Assembly: GCF_026151205.1 (NCBI RefSeq)
Contig: NC_087078.1
Span: 12,445,118-12,509,117, forward strand
Length of the DNA stretch: 64,000 bases
Source: Bolinopsis microptera
Lineage: Eukaryota > Ctenophora > Tentaculata > Lobata > Bolinopsidae
Reading direction: 5' to 3'
Shown here: piece by piece, positions 51,523 through 63,423 of the stretch
Layout of the letters: every line of letters starts with the position of its first letter
Position numbering within the stretch: the first letter of the stretch is position 1
The notes under the pieces: model-generated
What the model saw: the letters and a program-made list of their open reading frames with translations, nothing else
Databases searched by the model: none
What the model was told of the DNA's origin: nothing
Program-made: the position numbers and the translations under genes

Positions 51523-53700
51523 GCACGGGACAATCAAATCACATCTTAGGTTAAATTCTCTTACCATCCTTGCCCATTTTAATCACAGACTGTGGAATTA
51601 AAGATCCAGATTTTTATGTAGAAAGTATAACTACCGGCGGTTACTCTTCTCAGTCGTTAAGTTAATTACAGTTCAGTTTGGTTGTAGAGCTGTGCTCAAG
51701 GCCTTCTCCTAAAGTTCGCTATCCAAGTTTGTGTTGCTATTTTTAGATGATTCTCGTTTACTAAGAACTTTTTTCTGGGAATCTGAGCACCATTGGTATT
51801 TGATATTGTGTTGACTTTGTTATATATTGCATTTTTATGTATTTATTTCACTTAAATGTTGAATGGTTGATATAAGAAAATGTCGTGTCCTTACTTTTTT
51901 CTTACTGACGATTTCAAAGTTCGAGTTTTATCTGCAACTGCACTGAGTGTGGCTGTTCTAACAAAGGCTTTAATTAGATGTAACAGGTGCAGTAAGATCT
52001 CAGAAGCCACCAGTTGTCTAGAAAATTAGCCAGGTATTAGGACACGTATGTTTAGCTGAAGAAAAAGCTTTATTGTCGTTGTGACACGTAAAACAAAGCA
52101 ACTGGTTGGAATAACAGGTACAATTCTAATGAGGATTGAGAACAGATCTTGATGAGGTATAGTGACGTAATCTATTGAATAGAACCATCAATCACGGCAA
52201 TTTAATTGGCTCAAAATAACAAGTCTTTTCTGAGGTTACTTGAAACTTTAATGAGTGCGCACTCCAAAAATAACCTAGTTTTATTGTATGTACAGTGTAC
52301 ATATGTATTGAGCAGTAATGGGTTGGTCCGCCTCAGTATGTTCATTATTTTACTTTGAGTCATTCGGCGAGTAAACAAGGTTCTTGTCCAGTGACGTAAG
52401 TTGTAGATACCATACTACTGCAGATAGTACAATGTATAGTTATCAACCTGTTCCCATATATTACGGATGTACTGCATGTAGAGCCACGTGATCACTAGCT
52501 TATTAGTTAGTCCTGATTTTGAGAACGTGTATAGAATCGTACCCACAAAGATAAAACCGTCCGCCTTTTATCAGTGAAACACTGAATGTGATCAACTCCT
52601 TAGTTCTGACCCAGTTCTTTACATAATATTGCATCACAAATGCAAGCAGTGGTATTTCCATGTTAACCGCAGGCTTGTTTCAGCAATATCCAAACAAGCT
52701 CATCGTAATGAAGATGGTATCCGTAATCAAGTTCGTATTAACAATCACGTATGATCACTATGATAAGTTTTGTGACTTAAAGGCTTTTACAGTGAATTTA
52801 GAAGGTATTTCACTCCGCCTACACCCACTTTGTGATGCAATCCGTGTGTTATGACGGATGTGCAAAAAGTTTTCCGCAATCTCTACGTAATCCTACAAGC
52901 ATACGTGGGCCTATCCGGTACCATCTGCAGTATATTTTATATCTGAAACGTTGCGCGCGATGAGCTGTTTTTAGATAAATACGCACGACACGTTTAATTG
53001 TGATGAGCGTAGATTTCGTTAAGTTAAGATATCATACGTGTCCTACGTGTACAACTGACAACCGCTCCAGAGAAAAGTCTGCTTGACAGTTGACCGTGGG
53101 TGTGTTTGCGATTTCAGGTAAACTTTTGGTCTGATATTCAAATAAAAACACTAGATTCAAAACCAAAAAGCAATCACAAGTCTGACAATAGCATCTAACA
53201 AAACACATTCGGTATCACCAAACCTTTTTAGGCTTCTTTCAACTTAATAAACAGTAAGCTTACTAATTTTTCAACAAAAATGTAGATCTAATTACACTGT
53301 ACATTAAAGCTTTACAACTAAACACTTCACTTTAACCAATTTATTAACACAAATTTCAAATCTTACTCCCACAACGGCTGACGGAAAATTCTTTTTCAAG
53401 TGTTCAAATATTAGCTTAAACTTAATTGTGTCCCAATTTAATTTTTATAAGAAAAATTCACAGGAAATATGTAATATTACCAACTTGGCACGAGCACAAG
53501 GGAAAATTGTATCCATAACAAGATGAATACTCAAATAATTAAACCTAACACCTTTAAGTCTAAGATAAGAACATTGATCAAGAATGAATAACGATAACTG
53601 ATTTTGAAAATGGGAAAATGATACATTTTAACTTCATCTTTTATGAACATGGGATTCTGATTCTGATGAACAGGAATTGTTTTTGGACGTGTGTACTGTG
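51523..53700. other. BiP 3' UTR and intergenic region
   Basis: The first few hundred bases should be BiP 3' UTR, with an ATTAAA word at 51596. Beyond that I find no gene, RNA or clear repeat. Confidence 0.5.
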
Positions 53701-54539
53701 TATATGGACACGTTCATTGAAGTTTGAGGATATTGGTAAATATTAGTGACCCTACTAAATGGCACGATGATGTAAAATGTGTCACACTATAAAACTATAT
53801 AAACCCTCAATGGTTAGGATAATCGTTTCATCCTCTAGATAAACTTTGTCGCATAACGATATCTTTATCAGACGATAAGATATCGCTTAAATGCGGCCGG
53901 CAGTGAGTTGTAAACTTTGTCACACTATAAAAATGTGACAGAGTTTATATGAACCCCTTGTTGCCGTGTTTGACCAAATTTTCGAATTTCAAATTTATAG
54001 GATAGTTGCATATGACTATTATCTACATATTTAGCTACTTTTTTCGTTAAATGGTAGCACCATGTAAACTCCGTCACACATTTAAGAAATTTATATGAGG
54101 GATGTTTATGACATCCTGACAAGAAATGCCGAATAGTCTAGCATTATTTTGTGAGCTGAATGTGTTTGGAATTGTTCACATATTTCATTGTTATAGGAAA
54201 ATACAAATACAGAAGGCAGAAATAGGTAAATTTAGTCACATAAATTTGTATGATATCTCAACATGTGTGAAATTGAGTAAATATTAGTATACCAACTTAA
54301 ACACCCTATATTACGTACTATGGATCAATTAACAATATTTCAACCATACGCCGGTCATATAAATTATTATATGGCAGTGATATGTTAACATTGGCAAAAT
54401 TTCAACACCTGAACAGGGTAAAAATTTGTAAATTTCGTCACAAAAAAAATATTATAACTTTATTTGCTCCGTGTTGGCAAAATAACTAATTTATCGACAT
54501 AGTGATGGTGATAAAGTAACATTATATACTAATTGAGGT

Positions 54540-55200
54540 ATGATTCTTCAAAATAGGGGCAAGAAATGTAAATTTCGTCACATCAGCCATAGCATTAGTT
54601 AGATAGATTTTCTTTCATATCAACTGCCCTTATTATAGCTAGAATGGATTTATACAGGAAATATAGAAACCCATGCCCATTTTTCATCACATTGAAATTA
54701 TACTGTTGGGGCAGGAAAAGTAAATTTCGTCACATTTCGGTAAATTAGTGATATCAAACTCAGCATTGTTAAACTTGGGTTCTGATTTGCTGAAAAATAA
54801 CCAACCAATAATTCCTGGAAGAAAATTGAATTTTAACTGAGGTATGGTTCTTTAAAATAGGGGCAAGAAATGTAAATTTCGTCACATACGTAATTTTAAA
54901 ATTTAGATATATTTTATTTCCTACCAATAGTCCTTATTATAGTCGGAATGGATTTATACAAGAAATGTAGAAACCCATGCCAATTTTTCATCACATTGAA
55001 ATTATACTGTTGGGGCAGGAAAAGTAAATTTCGTCACATTTCAGTAACTTAGTAAAATTAAACTCAGCATTGTTAAACTTGAGTTCTATTTTGCTAAACA
55101 ATAACCAACCTATAATTCCTGGAAGAACATTGAATTCTAACCGAGGTATGGTTCTTCAAAATAGGGTCAAGAAATGTAAATTTCGTCACATACGAGTACG
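54540..55200. repeat. 304-bp tandem repeat, about 2.2 copies
   Basis: The same marker (GGCAAGAAATGTAAATTTCG) recurs at 54559, 54863 and 55167, exactly 304 bp apart, and a second marker (GGAAAAGTAAATTTCGTCAC) recurs at 54714 and 55018. Each unit therefore holds two copies of the 15-bp motif 152 bp apart. Confidence 0.85.
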
Positions 55201-55369
55201 TCATTGTAAAATTTAGATACAATTTCTTTCACGTGAACAGTCCTAATTACAGTCCGAAATGATTAATACAGAGATACAGGAAATATAAAAACCCCTGCCC
55301 ATTTAATAATGTATGTAATATGTTAATCACAGACTATTTCATTCTATAATCATTGCTTCCAAATTTAAC

Positions 55370-55695
55370 CTATTTATGATTTCGTATCATTTTGTGACGA
55401 TGTTTACATCAACTGCCCTATACTTGAATCAACTGTATCCGTGTATCGTCCTTATATAGAGTTTTCCCGCAAAATGTAACCTATTTACGATGTCGTATCA
55501 TTTTGTGAGGATGTTTACAACAACTGCCCTATACTTGAATAAACTGTATCCGTGTATCGTCCTTATATAGATTTTCCCCGCAAAATGTAACCTATTTATG
55601 ATGTCGTATCATTTTGTGACGATGTTTACATCAACTGCCCTATACTTGAATCAACTGTATCCGTGTATCGTCCTTATATAGAGTTTTCCCGCCTT
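55370..55695. repeat. 111-bp tandem repeat, about 3 copies
   Basis: TTGTGACGATGTTTACATCA and near copies lie at 55392, 55503 and 55614, with a constant following text (ACTGCCCTATACTTGAATCA, then CCGTGTATCGTCCTTATATA). Each unit has one inverted copy of the 15-bp motif. Confidence 0.85.
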
Positions 55696-57776
55696 CCACA
55701 CCAAAATCAGATATAAATGATTTCGGAAATTCACCCAGAATTTCAAATTCCATTATATAATGTGACAGAATTTACACCATTTCCCAATAACCAAGTGCAT
55801 GTATTAGCTAACTTTTCAAAACAACATATTTTAGGGCTATGATTGGCAGAAGAACCATCAAATAATGAGTTGAAAGGGTTTTGAGGACACCTCACAGTAG
55901 AAAAGAGGTCTCTTATTCTGAGTGTGACAAAGTTTACGAAATATTGCCTTAAAGCCGTTCGATCCGTGCCCTTTAACCAATGTTGTATCATAATTGTTAG
56001 ATTGACCTAATCTACTATATTTCAGACCAAGGAATGATAATTGGGCAGCTATGGTAAACAATGTCACAAAAATGTGACATTTTTTACATTATAGTGCCTA
56101 AAAGCAATACATTTTATTTCTGAGCAGTGCATATGGGAGTATGGGTCACGTGGCTAATGTTCAGAACTTATGAACACGCTAGATTAATAGATGCTAAAAT
56201 TAAGCCACTATCGTCGAAAACGCTATTTTAGAAATTTACCAATATCCTCAAACTTCAATGAACGCGTCCATATATATCTTAAAACCTTGACTGGAACAGA
56301 GGCGCCAGCTTATTAGAATGGTCGAGGTCTGCCGAAATGAGTGTATCTGGATTGAGATATGGGGTTGGTTTGTCCTCCAACTATGTAGTTCCGATTCAGC
56401 ATCACGCTAAAATAGATGGAGATTAATATTAGGGGGAAAACAACATAGGCCTACAGTATTTAGTATTTACGGTACATCATTTACAAATGGGACTATTTTC
56501 CTGTAAAACATGCAATGATTGTGAGACAGTCGTTTGTTAATAATCTGTCCTGCCTCGATATACGGGTAAACCGCCCCTAAAATGTCAGCCACCCCTAAAA
56601 CGCCACTCTTGACTCTTGATTTATTGGATCCCATCTTCTTAGAAAGTATCTTACCTAATCATTTGTAACTCCTAAACATAAAAAATATCATTCAGACCCT
56701 GCCACATCCTGAAATTTAATCTAAATGATGCCATAAGGGCATTTTTTTCACTTTGTACGACTTTTTTACTTTTGAAAAAAAGCGCACAATTTTATAACTC
56801 TGGAATTCATTAACCCATTAGGGACGACGAGTTTTAAAGTTTGCCGATTTTGATGCCGTTTAACACACTAGGTCACTTTACAGCAAAAATGAGATATCCA
56901 AAAAAGCTAATCTGTATCTCGTTTACTTTAAAAGATACAGCTATGGTCGCATACGACCCACTCGTCCGGGTCGCAAACGACCCATCACGGTTTTTCGGCT
57001 TTAACTTCTGAAACAAAGACGTTAGGATAAAATAAAATAAAAAGCATAAGTTAAAAACATATGGTCAATACTGTGTGACTCTAACTTTTTAAAAATAAAG
57101 AATTTGGGTCATTAACGACCCACTCGGCTCACTTGCTTATTACTACATATGTCCATGTAACTTCTTGAATTCAGCCTAAAGCATGACATCATAAGTTCAA
57201 AATCGCCTCTCAGCAAGTGATAATCATCATAAACTGCGAAAAATCGGTTAAATGGGTCATTAGCGACCCACTAAGACCACAAAATTGATTAATTAAATAT
57301 AATGTTGTCAAACTTTTACAAATATTAGTATAAAAACATGTTATATCTTGGTCATTACTCCTGTACGTTGATTTAATTTTTAAAATCGATCAACTGGGTC
57401 AATAACGACCCACTCGAAAGTTGAACCACGACATTAATTATCAGTATCATGTTGTTCTACCATCAAGAAAGACACTCGTAGGTCTTAATTCCACGCAAAC
57501 CACGGGTGGCTGACTACTAGCCCTTCTGAGATCTGGAGTCTCACGGTAATCTGCAGATCACGTCACCCAATGACTGACGAATAATGGGCAGAATTGGATT
57601 GATAGGTAGGTGAGTTTATCAGCTGTTAGTACACGACCGTAATGTCGTGAGACAGCAAACAACATGCCTATCTTTTCCCGATTCCTAGAACGTCCAAGAA
57701 GAACTATACAACTGCTGGATTCAGATTTCAGATGGCTGCATCTACTCTCTTCGCAGCTCCCTTTCTTTACTTCTTA

Positions 57777-57911
57777 GGGGCCGTTCATATATTACGTAAT
57801 CACTTATTGGACAATTTTTACGCCCCCCCCCCCACCACATAGCTATTATGTCAAAATTACACAAGCTTAATCATTTGGAAACTCCCCTCCCTCTCGGCCG
57901 ATTACGTAATA
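57777..57911. mobile_element. Short palindromic MITE, second copy
   Basis: GGGGCCGTTCATATATTACG at the left and GATTACGTAATAC at the right, with a C run inside. Related to 19803-19916. Confidence 0.55.
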
Positions 57912-58346
57912 CTTGTTTTCGTTTTGAAAGCTGCCTCGTTGTTGCGGGGTTTGTTACCCAAAACGAGGTAGTTGTCTGAGAGATTGCAGGTTGCAGCACC
58001 GCCAGCCAAATAGGGGGGGGGGGGGGGGGGGGGGCTTTTTCCTTGTCCTTCTTCACAGAGCTGTAGATGTAGCCATCTGAATGCAGCAGTTGTTTAGTTA
58101 TTCTCGTACTTTCTAGGAATGAAAAAAACATATTGGCATGTTGGATTAGAATATGCAATTTGACCACTCGTCTTTCAGTATTTACCCAAGGTTACATGAT
58201 ATCTCGTATACTTCGTTCAGGGGATTTTTCTTGAGTGACATGATCTGATCACCGTGGGACCCTGGGTCTCAAGCGGTGGGTTGTAGCAGGTCGTTTACCA
58301 AGATTCGAAATTGACGAAAAAGGTAACAGAATCTAATAAGCAACAA

Positions 58347-58520
58347 CAACAGCATGGCTATTACCTAGCAAGTTAGGAACGAGGGCCGATTCCTTTTCTT
58401 TTGCGGCACGGCCACGGTCCTTTCGGTACAGATTTCCACGCACCATAGTATTATAGTCAGGACGCAACTCCAGGCATATGCAGTAGTGTTATTCTCGCAG
58501 CTCTTTGATGAGTGATGACG
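58347..58520 (-). mobile_element. 3' part of a tRNA-derived SINE
   Basis: Related to 14245-14547: shared CTTTTCTTTTGCGG, GGTCCTTTCGGTACAGATTT and CCAGGCATATGCA blocks and an AACAACAACA tail complement. The tRNA-like 5' part with A and B boxes is absent. It lies in the centre of the foldback element. Confidence 0.75.
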
Positions 58521-60641
58521 GCCCTTCAGTTGGCCCTGGATCTCAGAAGGGCTAGTAGTCAGCCACCCGTGGTTTGCGTGGAATTAAGACCTACGAGTGT
58601 CTTTCTTGATGGTGGAACAGCATGATACTGATAATAATTGATGAGGTGGTTCAACTTCCGAGTGGGTCGTTATTGACCCAGTTGATCGATTTTAAAAGTT
58701 AAATCAACGTACAGGAGTAATGACCAAGATATAACATGTTTTTATACTAATATTTGTAAAAGTTTGACAACATTATATTTAATTAATCAATTTTGTGGTC
58801 CTAGTGGGTCGCTAATGACCCATTTAACCGATTTTTCGCAGTTTATGATGATTATCACTTGCTGGGAGGCAATTTTGAACTTATGATGTCATGCTTTAGG
58901 CTGAATTCAAGAAGTTACATGGACATATGTAGTAATAAGCAAGTGAGCCGAGTGGGTCGTTAATGACCCAAATTCTTTATTTTTAAAAAGTTAGAGTTAC
59001 ACAGTATTGACCATATGTTTTTAACTTATGCTACAGTTTTTATTTTATCCTAACGTATTTGTTTCAGAAGTTAAAGCCGAAAAACCGTGATGGGTCGTTT
59101 GCGACCCGGACGAGTGGGTCGTATGCGACCGCAGTTAGTAAACAGCGTCTAGCTCTGTTTGTGAACATCTGATTATCACGGGCTTTTCATATGTCTCAAG
59201 GAAATCGTTGCCCGCAACTATTTTGTCCTCAACAAAATAAGCCTACATAAAGTTTTAATGTCCCAATCAAGGCAAGAAGTAAAGTGAAATATTTTCCAAT
59301 TATGACGACTAATTAGCCTGATTATTTAGTTGTTAGTAATTAATTGGGTCTCGACTGGAAAGTCAATAATGTAGCCCAATAAATTTTGAGCATATGTGCG
59401 AAAGATTCGTTGCGTTTAGTATTATGGTTTGTCCTCTATAGCCTCTAGAAAGCTTTGGCAGCTCAAGGAATTAGTTTTATTTTATTAATCGCAATAAACA
59501 TCCCCTAAAATGTCTAATTATCCCCCCTAAAATGTCATTTTAACCTGATCAAATTGCTCAGGCTTTTCCTAAGATGCAATGCATACTCACATTTCGTTAA
59601 TAGTTGATGTTAATAATTAACAAGTGCCAAAACAAGAGCTATTACCGCATACCATGCGAACAAAATACAAATTTGACATTTTAGGGGAGAAAAAATGACA
59701 TTTTAGGGGGCATATCATAGGTTTACCATAAACTAGTAAGTACCAAAAACCGTAGTTTTTGACATTCAATTTTTCTAAAAGCAGTCAAATCTAGTCTATA
59801 ATATAGAGAAGGTCAGATCGATTACTGGGTTGGCTTAGTTAACTACAGGTCACTAAAATTGCCAAAATGCAGGATGATGTTAAAAATCCCAAAAAATGCA
59901 ATTAAAACATGCAATTTGCACAAGGTTAAAATCACATTGAATCCATTTCTTTTGTGCCAATTGTTAGTTTATAACTAGATAATCTAACTACAGGTGTAAA
60001 TTTTGTTGACTGAGTTATTTTTTTGCCGTAAGTTCTGGGTATTCAAAAAAAAGTCCCCAAAATGTCACAAAAAGTAAATTGACTAAATTCCACCATTTTT
60101 TTTTCAACAGAGAGAGAAATTCTGGTCGACACCTCTCAGAAATAGGTTATATTTGTCCCAGAAGTGGTTAAAATTAATAATTGAGCATTATTCTGAGTGC
60201 TACACAACCTGTTTTAGCTGACGTTTTAGGGGTGGTGCACGTGACATTTTAGGGGGTGATTACGGTTTTGAGGTACTTCCTTTAGTGAGTGAATGTTTTC
60301 AAGTAGCTTAATGTTTTAATAAGACAAAACAAATAGTACTAGTGACAAAAGATAAATCAGGCCTCCTGTACATTTTGTAATTATCACACATAATATAGAG
60401 TTGACATTTTAGGGGTGGTGTTTTAAAAGTGACTCCATTTCAACGTCAAAAAAATTGTACCTGATTTTATTTTCAAATTTCCAAATCTTCCTGGCAGGCT
60501 AGAAAAAGGTTTAAATATTATTCCTAGACACTTCAGAACCCTGTAAATTTAGCCCTAACTCGGCAATCTGGGCCCAAAAAACAGGTGACGTTTTAGGGGC
60601 GGTTTACCCGTAACTCAACATCACAATAATCACATACACAC

Positions 60642-61254
60642 TCACTTGTTCCTAGACCAGTTAAAAGTAGAGTCACGTGATTTCCCTGACTTAGGGGCCT
60701 GGTTTGTGGTCGGTGAACTGGTTTCCCTCCCGGAACTCCCGGCCGATGACGACATGAGCCGACTCAATGGTCTGTCTAATAAACTCTGAAAGAAAACAAA
60801 CACGGATATATAATATACAGAGTTTACACACACAGTTGCTTGAACCTACTTGATTTATAGTGACATGGTCAATTGTAGAATAACTGAAGAATTGTTGATT
60901 TAAATGATTCTTTACGCTTTAATGACAAAATGTATTTCCATACATAATCTGAACTGAGGGTAGATATCTATAACGAAATACTAACCGGCATATGAAATTC
61001 CTTGCAAGCTGCAGGGTTTGTGACTGGTGAGTTGCACGCAGCAGGACCACGGGCTGCTGGAATAAAGGCAGCTGGTACTGGACCACGGGCTGCTGGTATA
61101 AAGGCTGAGGGAGTGCAGGCTGCTGGATTGAAGGCTGCTGGATTGAAGGCTGCCGGATTGGTGGACACTGGCGTTGCTGTCTTTGGCTTTAAAGGCATGG
61201 TCAGCGTTGAAGGGAAAAACGACTCCTTTTCAACAGGCAACAGCTTAGGTACAG
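60642..61254 (-). CDS. 3' end of an unknown Pro/Ala-rich protein gene
   Basis: Two exons on the minus strand: 60986-61254 (acceptor CTGTTTTCAG, donor CCG|GTTAGT) and 60642-60785 (acceptor TTTCTTTCAG, stop TGA), joined in phase 0. The first encodes a low-complexity run built from repeats of NPAAFNPAAF, AFIPAARGP and NPAAC. The second encodes SLLDRPLSRLMSSSAGSSG and a Ser/Thr-rich tail ending FNWSRNK. No known domain is recognised. The repeats look like a DNA minisatellite in coding frame (GCTGCTGG-rich). Earlier exons were not found. The plus frame of the repeat is also open, so the strand rests on the splice sites. Confidence 0.45.
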
Positions 61255-62398
61255 CTGAAAACAGTTAATTGTGATAAGCGTTAACTGTAATGAGTTTATG
61301 AAAAAACGTGGACTCCCAATCACAATGAACTTATCTACAGTCCCCTGTTCCTGTTCCCAAAAATGCACTATCACGCTGTCACGCATCTTCATAAACAGTG
61401 ACTGTAGGATAACATGTGTAGAAAATATGAACTTATTTCAGACTATCGATAAGTATAATATTATAGTATGTCAAATAGTTGCATATCAGTGCAGGTTCAT
61501 ACTACTGTCAGGCGTTTGCTGCAAGTTGCTGTGGTTACCGCCTATAACGCGAATTTGTTCTGCATCGATTAGAATATATCGATTATCTCAGATGAGATCA
61601 TGTATCATGCTATATTTTTGAATCGCGCCGCGCGTTTGCACAAAATGAACACGGTAAGAAACTTCCTTCACAAAACAATACAAAAGCTTTCGCGCGTTCC
61701 AGACAAAATTTCCCATTGGTCAAAATATATTTTGCGGTAAACCTCTATGTCAGGCAGGCTTCAAGTTGAAGACTTGGAAAATGTACCAACACTATAAAGC
61801 ACACATGAAACATGATAATTTGTATCAATATATATACAGATGGGTACACACTGAGGGACATACAATGAGACACATTAAACAGTTTTACCATTGTTATATC
61901 TCAGGTATTAACATTAAACATACGGTTTAGACACTCATTAAGGTTGCAAGCTTTTAGTGCCATCCCAATGGTGGAGCAAGGCCAGGCCTTGGAGACAATA
62001 GCTGTACATTACACAAAACAACATTTTCAACTCTTGGATCGGTAGTAGATTTTCAATCATCTAATTTCTAAATGTTTCATACCTTAATCTTTCGTAAACA
62101 CAAGGATACAAAAATGTTAAATGATAATTACTTTTATTCAATTCATAATAGCCGTAACCCCGAATTTCACTAGTTAATTAGAATTCCAATTATTTACAAG
62201 TAGAAAGGAATAATTTAGAAATCTTACGCTAATGAATCGAATTTGTAGAGTTCAATTTGATTTTTTGATCCTGTTACATTTTGCACTCGCCAACATTTGA
62301 ATGTAAGTCTGGTCTCTTATAGTAAGCTATACATTTTTCGTTCACAGAGAGAATCGCATGGATTGCTCTTGTTACGGAAATATTTATTGTAAGGTCCA
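61255..62398. other. No recognised gene
   Basis: The sequence upstream of the Pro/Ala-rich exons should contain its 5' exons or intron, but I could not identify any. An ATG followed by a good donor (ATGAACACG|GTAAGA, 61645) lies on the plus strand and might be an isolated first exon; there is nothing to support it further. Confidence 0.35.
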
Positions 62399-62435
62399 GT
62401 GGCGTAACGTTGCCTGTTGCCCCCCCCCCCCCCCA
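62399..62435 (+). mobile_element. Left-end fragment of the CAGTGGCGTAACG hAT MITE
   Basis: CCAGTGGCGTAACGTTGCCT and following C run match the start of the MITE at 8926-9214. No right end is present. Confidence 0.6.
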
Positions 62436-62584
62436 ACTCTTGTAGTACAACTACCTTTTACTACAAGCCAAATAAATAAGGTATTTATTGTTTTACTAAA
62501 TCCTAATAGAGTAATTTAAAAATAATTCATGGATAAAATGAGTTAATGATAATATTTATTTAAACGGGTTTTTAGGTCCTCCTT

Positions 62585-62795
62585 TTTTTGTCACTATATG
62601 GTGCTGTCACTATATCTAGTGCGTTTTGCACACTATATAGTGACAAAGATCAGCTGTCATTATAAAGTGCTTGTCACTGTATTGGTCAGACACGGCATCT
62701 GCCGCTTGACCCAATTTTGTTTAATTCCTGTTTAATTCCTAGATAATAGTGTTGTCACTATATTATAGTGTTGTCACTATATAGTGCGATTACCA
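62585..62795. repeat. Cluster of TGTCACTATA words
   Basis: TTGTCACTATATGGTG, CTGTCACTATATCTAGTG, CACTATATAGTGACAA, TTGTCACTGTAT, TTGTCACTATATTATAGTG and TTGTCACTATATAGTGCG lie within 210 bp in both orientations. CACTATATAGTG is palindromic. Confidence 0.75.
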
Positions 62796-62824
62796 ACATG
62801 ACATAATCGGGGGAGGCTGAGCAG

Positions 62825-62892
62825 CAGCAGAAGATCACCTGATCACCTGATCACATGATCACCTGATCACCTGACCTTGTTGTCTTCTGCTG
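62825..62892. repeat. 8-bp tandem repeat within a hairpin
   Basis: Five units of GATCACCT (one is GATCACAT) lie between CAGCAGAAGA and its complement TCTTCTGCTG. TGATCA inside the units is also self-complementary. Confidence 0.8.
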
Positions 62893-63423
62893 ATACTCAA
62901 AATTTTCAAATTTTCGTAATGCATCGACTACAGAGCTATATCGATTATTTGTTCAGAATCCAAATTACCTATCAACTATCAAGTGAGAGTTGTTGTCTTC
63001 AATTTTAATAGATAGTACGATAGTTTTACTGATTTATGGAACCATCTGCGCAAACATTTATGGCAGTTTTCTATAAAAGTGGTTTATCATTATACTAATT
63101 TTACCGAAATTTAGGGACCCCACGGACATATGGCCCCAAGTTAATCCTCCATCGGCAAGAAATGTTTTTTTTCCGTATTTGTACGTTTGCCTAGAGCACT
63201 CCGTATTTAATAGCATCGGCTGCAGCTGCTACTAGCACCTTCGTCCTTCGTCCTTCGCATCATTTTTATCGTCACGTCGAGGGACACGAACATGAGCTGA
63301 TATTTTCATATCCACGGAATATCAATTATTTGTTTTTAGTGCTCGTTACTCTTTCTCAAGCTGTTGTAGTAAATCTTGTCTAAAATTTCTTAATTTAAAC
63401 AAATCATTATAAGATAAGGAGCA

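Larger units (their letters stand above)
53701..56274. mobile_element. Non-coding TIR element with arrays of a 15-bp motif
   Basis: Inverted ends of 41 bp (53701-53741 and 56234-56274) contain GTTCATTGAAGTTTGAGGAT with one mismatch overall. The inside carries about 15 copies of GTAAATTTCGTCACA or near variants. Direct-orientation copies lie at 53772, 53910, 54064, 54226, 54428, 54568, 54720, 54872, 55024 and 55176. Inverted copies (TGTGACnnnnTTTAC) lie at 55393, 55504, 55615, about 55755, 55922 and 56075. Two tandem arrays are embedded: a 304-bp unit (about 54540-55200) and a 111-bp unit (about 55370-55690). No ORF of note. It looks non-autonomous. Confidence 0.8.
56945..59130. mobile_element. 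Foldback element with about 590-bp inverted arms and GGGTC/GACCC palindromes
   Basis: Arms 56945-57533 and 58539-59130 are near-perfect reverse complements. Each arm has five copies of an imperfect palindrome GGGTCnnnnnCGACCC: 56945, 56969, 57105, 57254 and 57394, with mirror copies on the right. The centre (57534-58538) contains a short MITE and a truncated SINE. Neither arm encodes a protein. It is nested in the element 56561-60612. Confidence 0.8.
56561..60612. mobile_element. Non-coding TIR element with TGACATTTTAGGGG repeats
   Basis: Inverted ends: TACGGGTAAACCGCCCCTAA at the left; the complement ends at 60612. The word TGACATTTTAGGGG (or TGACGTTTTAGGGG and complements) recurs: 56575, 56593, 59501, 59523, 59676, 59695, 60220, 60242, 60400 and 60586. 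No protein-coding capacity. A 2.2-kb foldback element (56945-59130) sits inside it, so removing that leaves about 1.9 kb. No target duplication was found. Confidence 0.7.
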
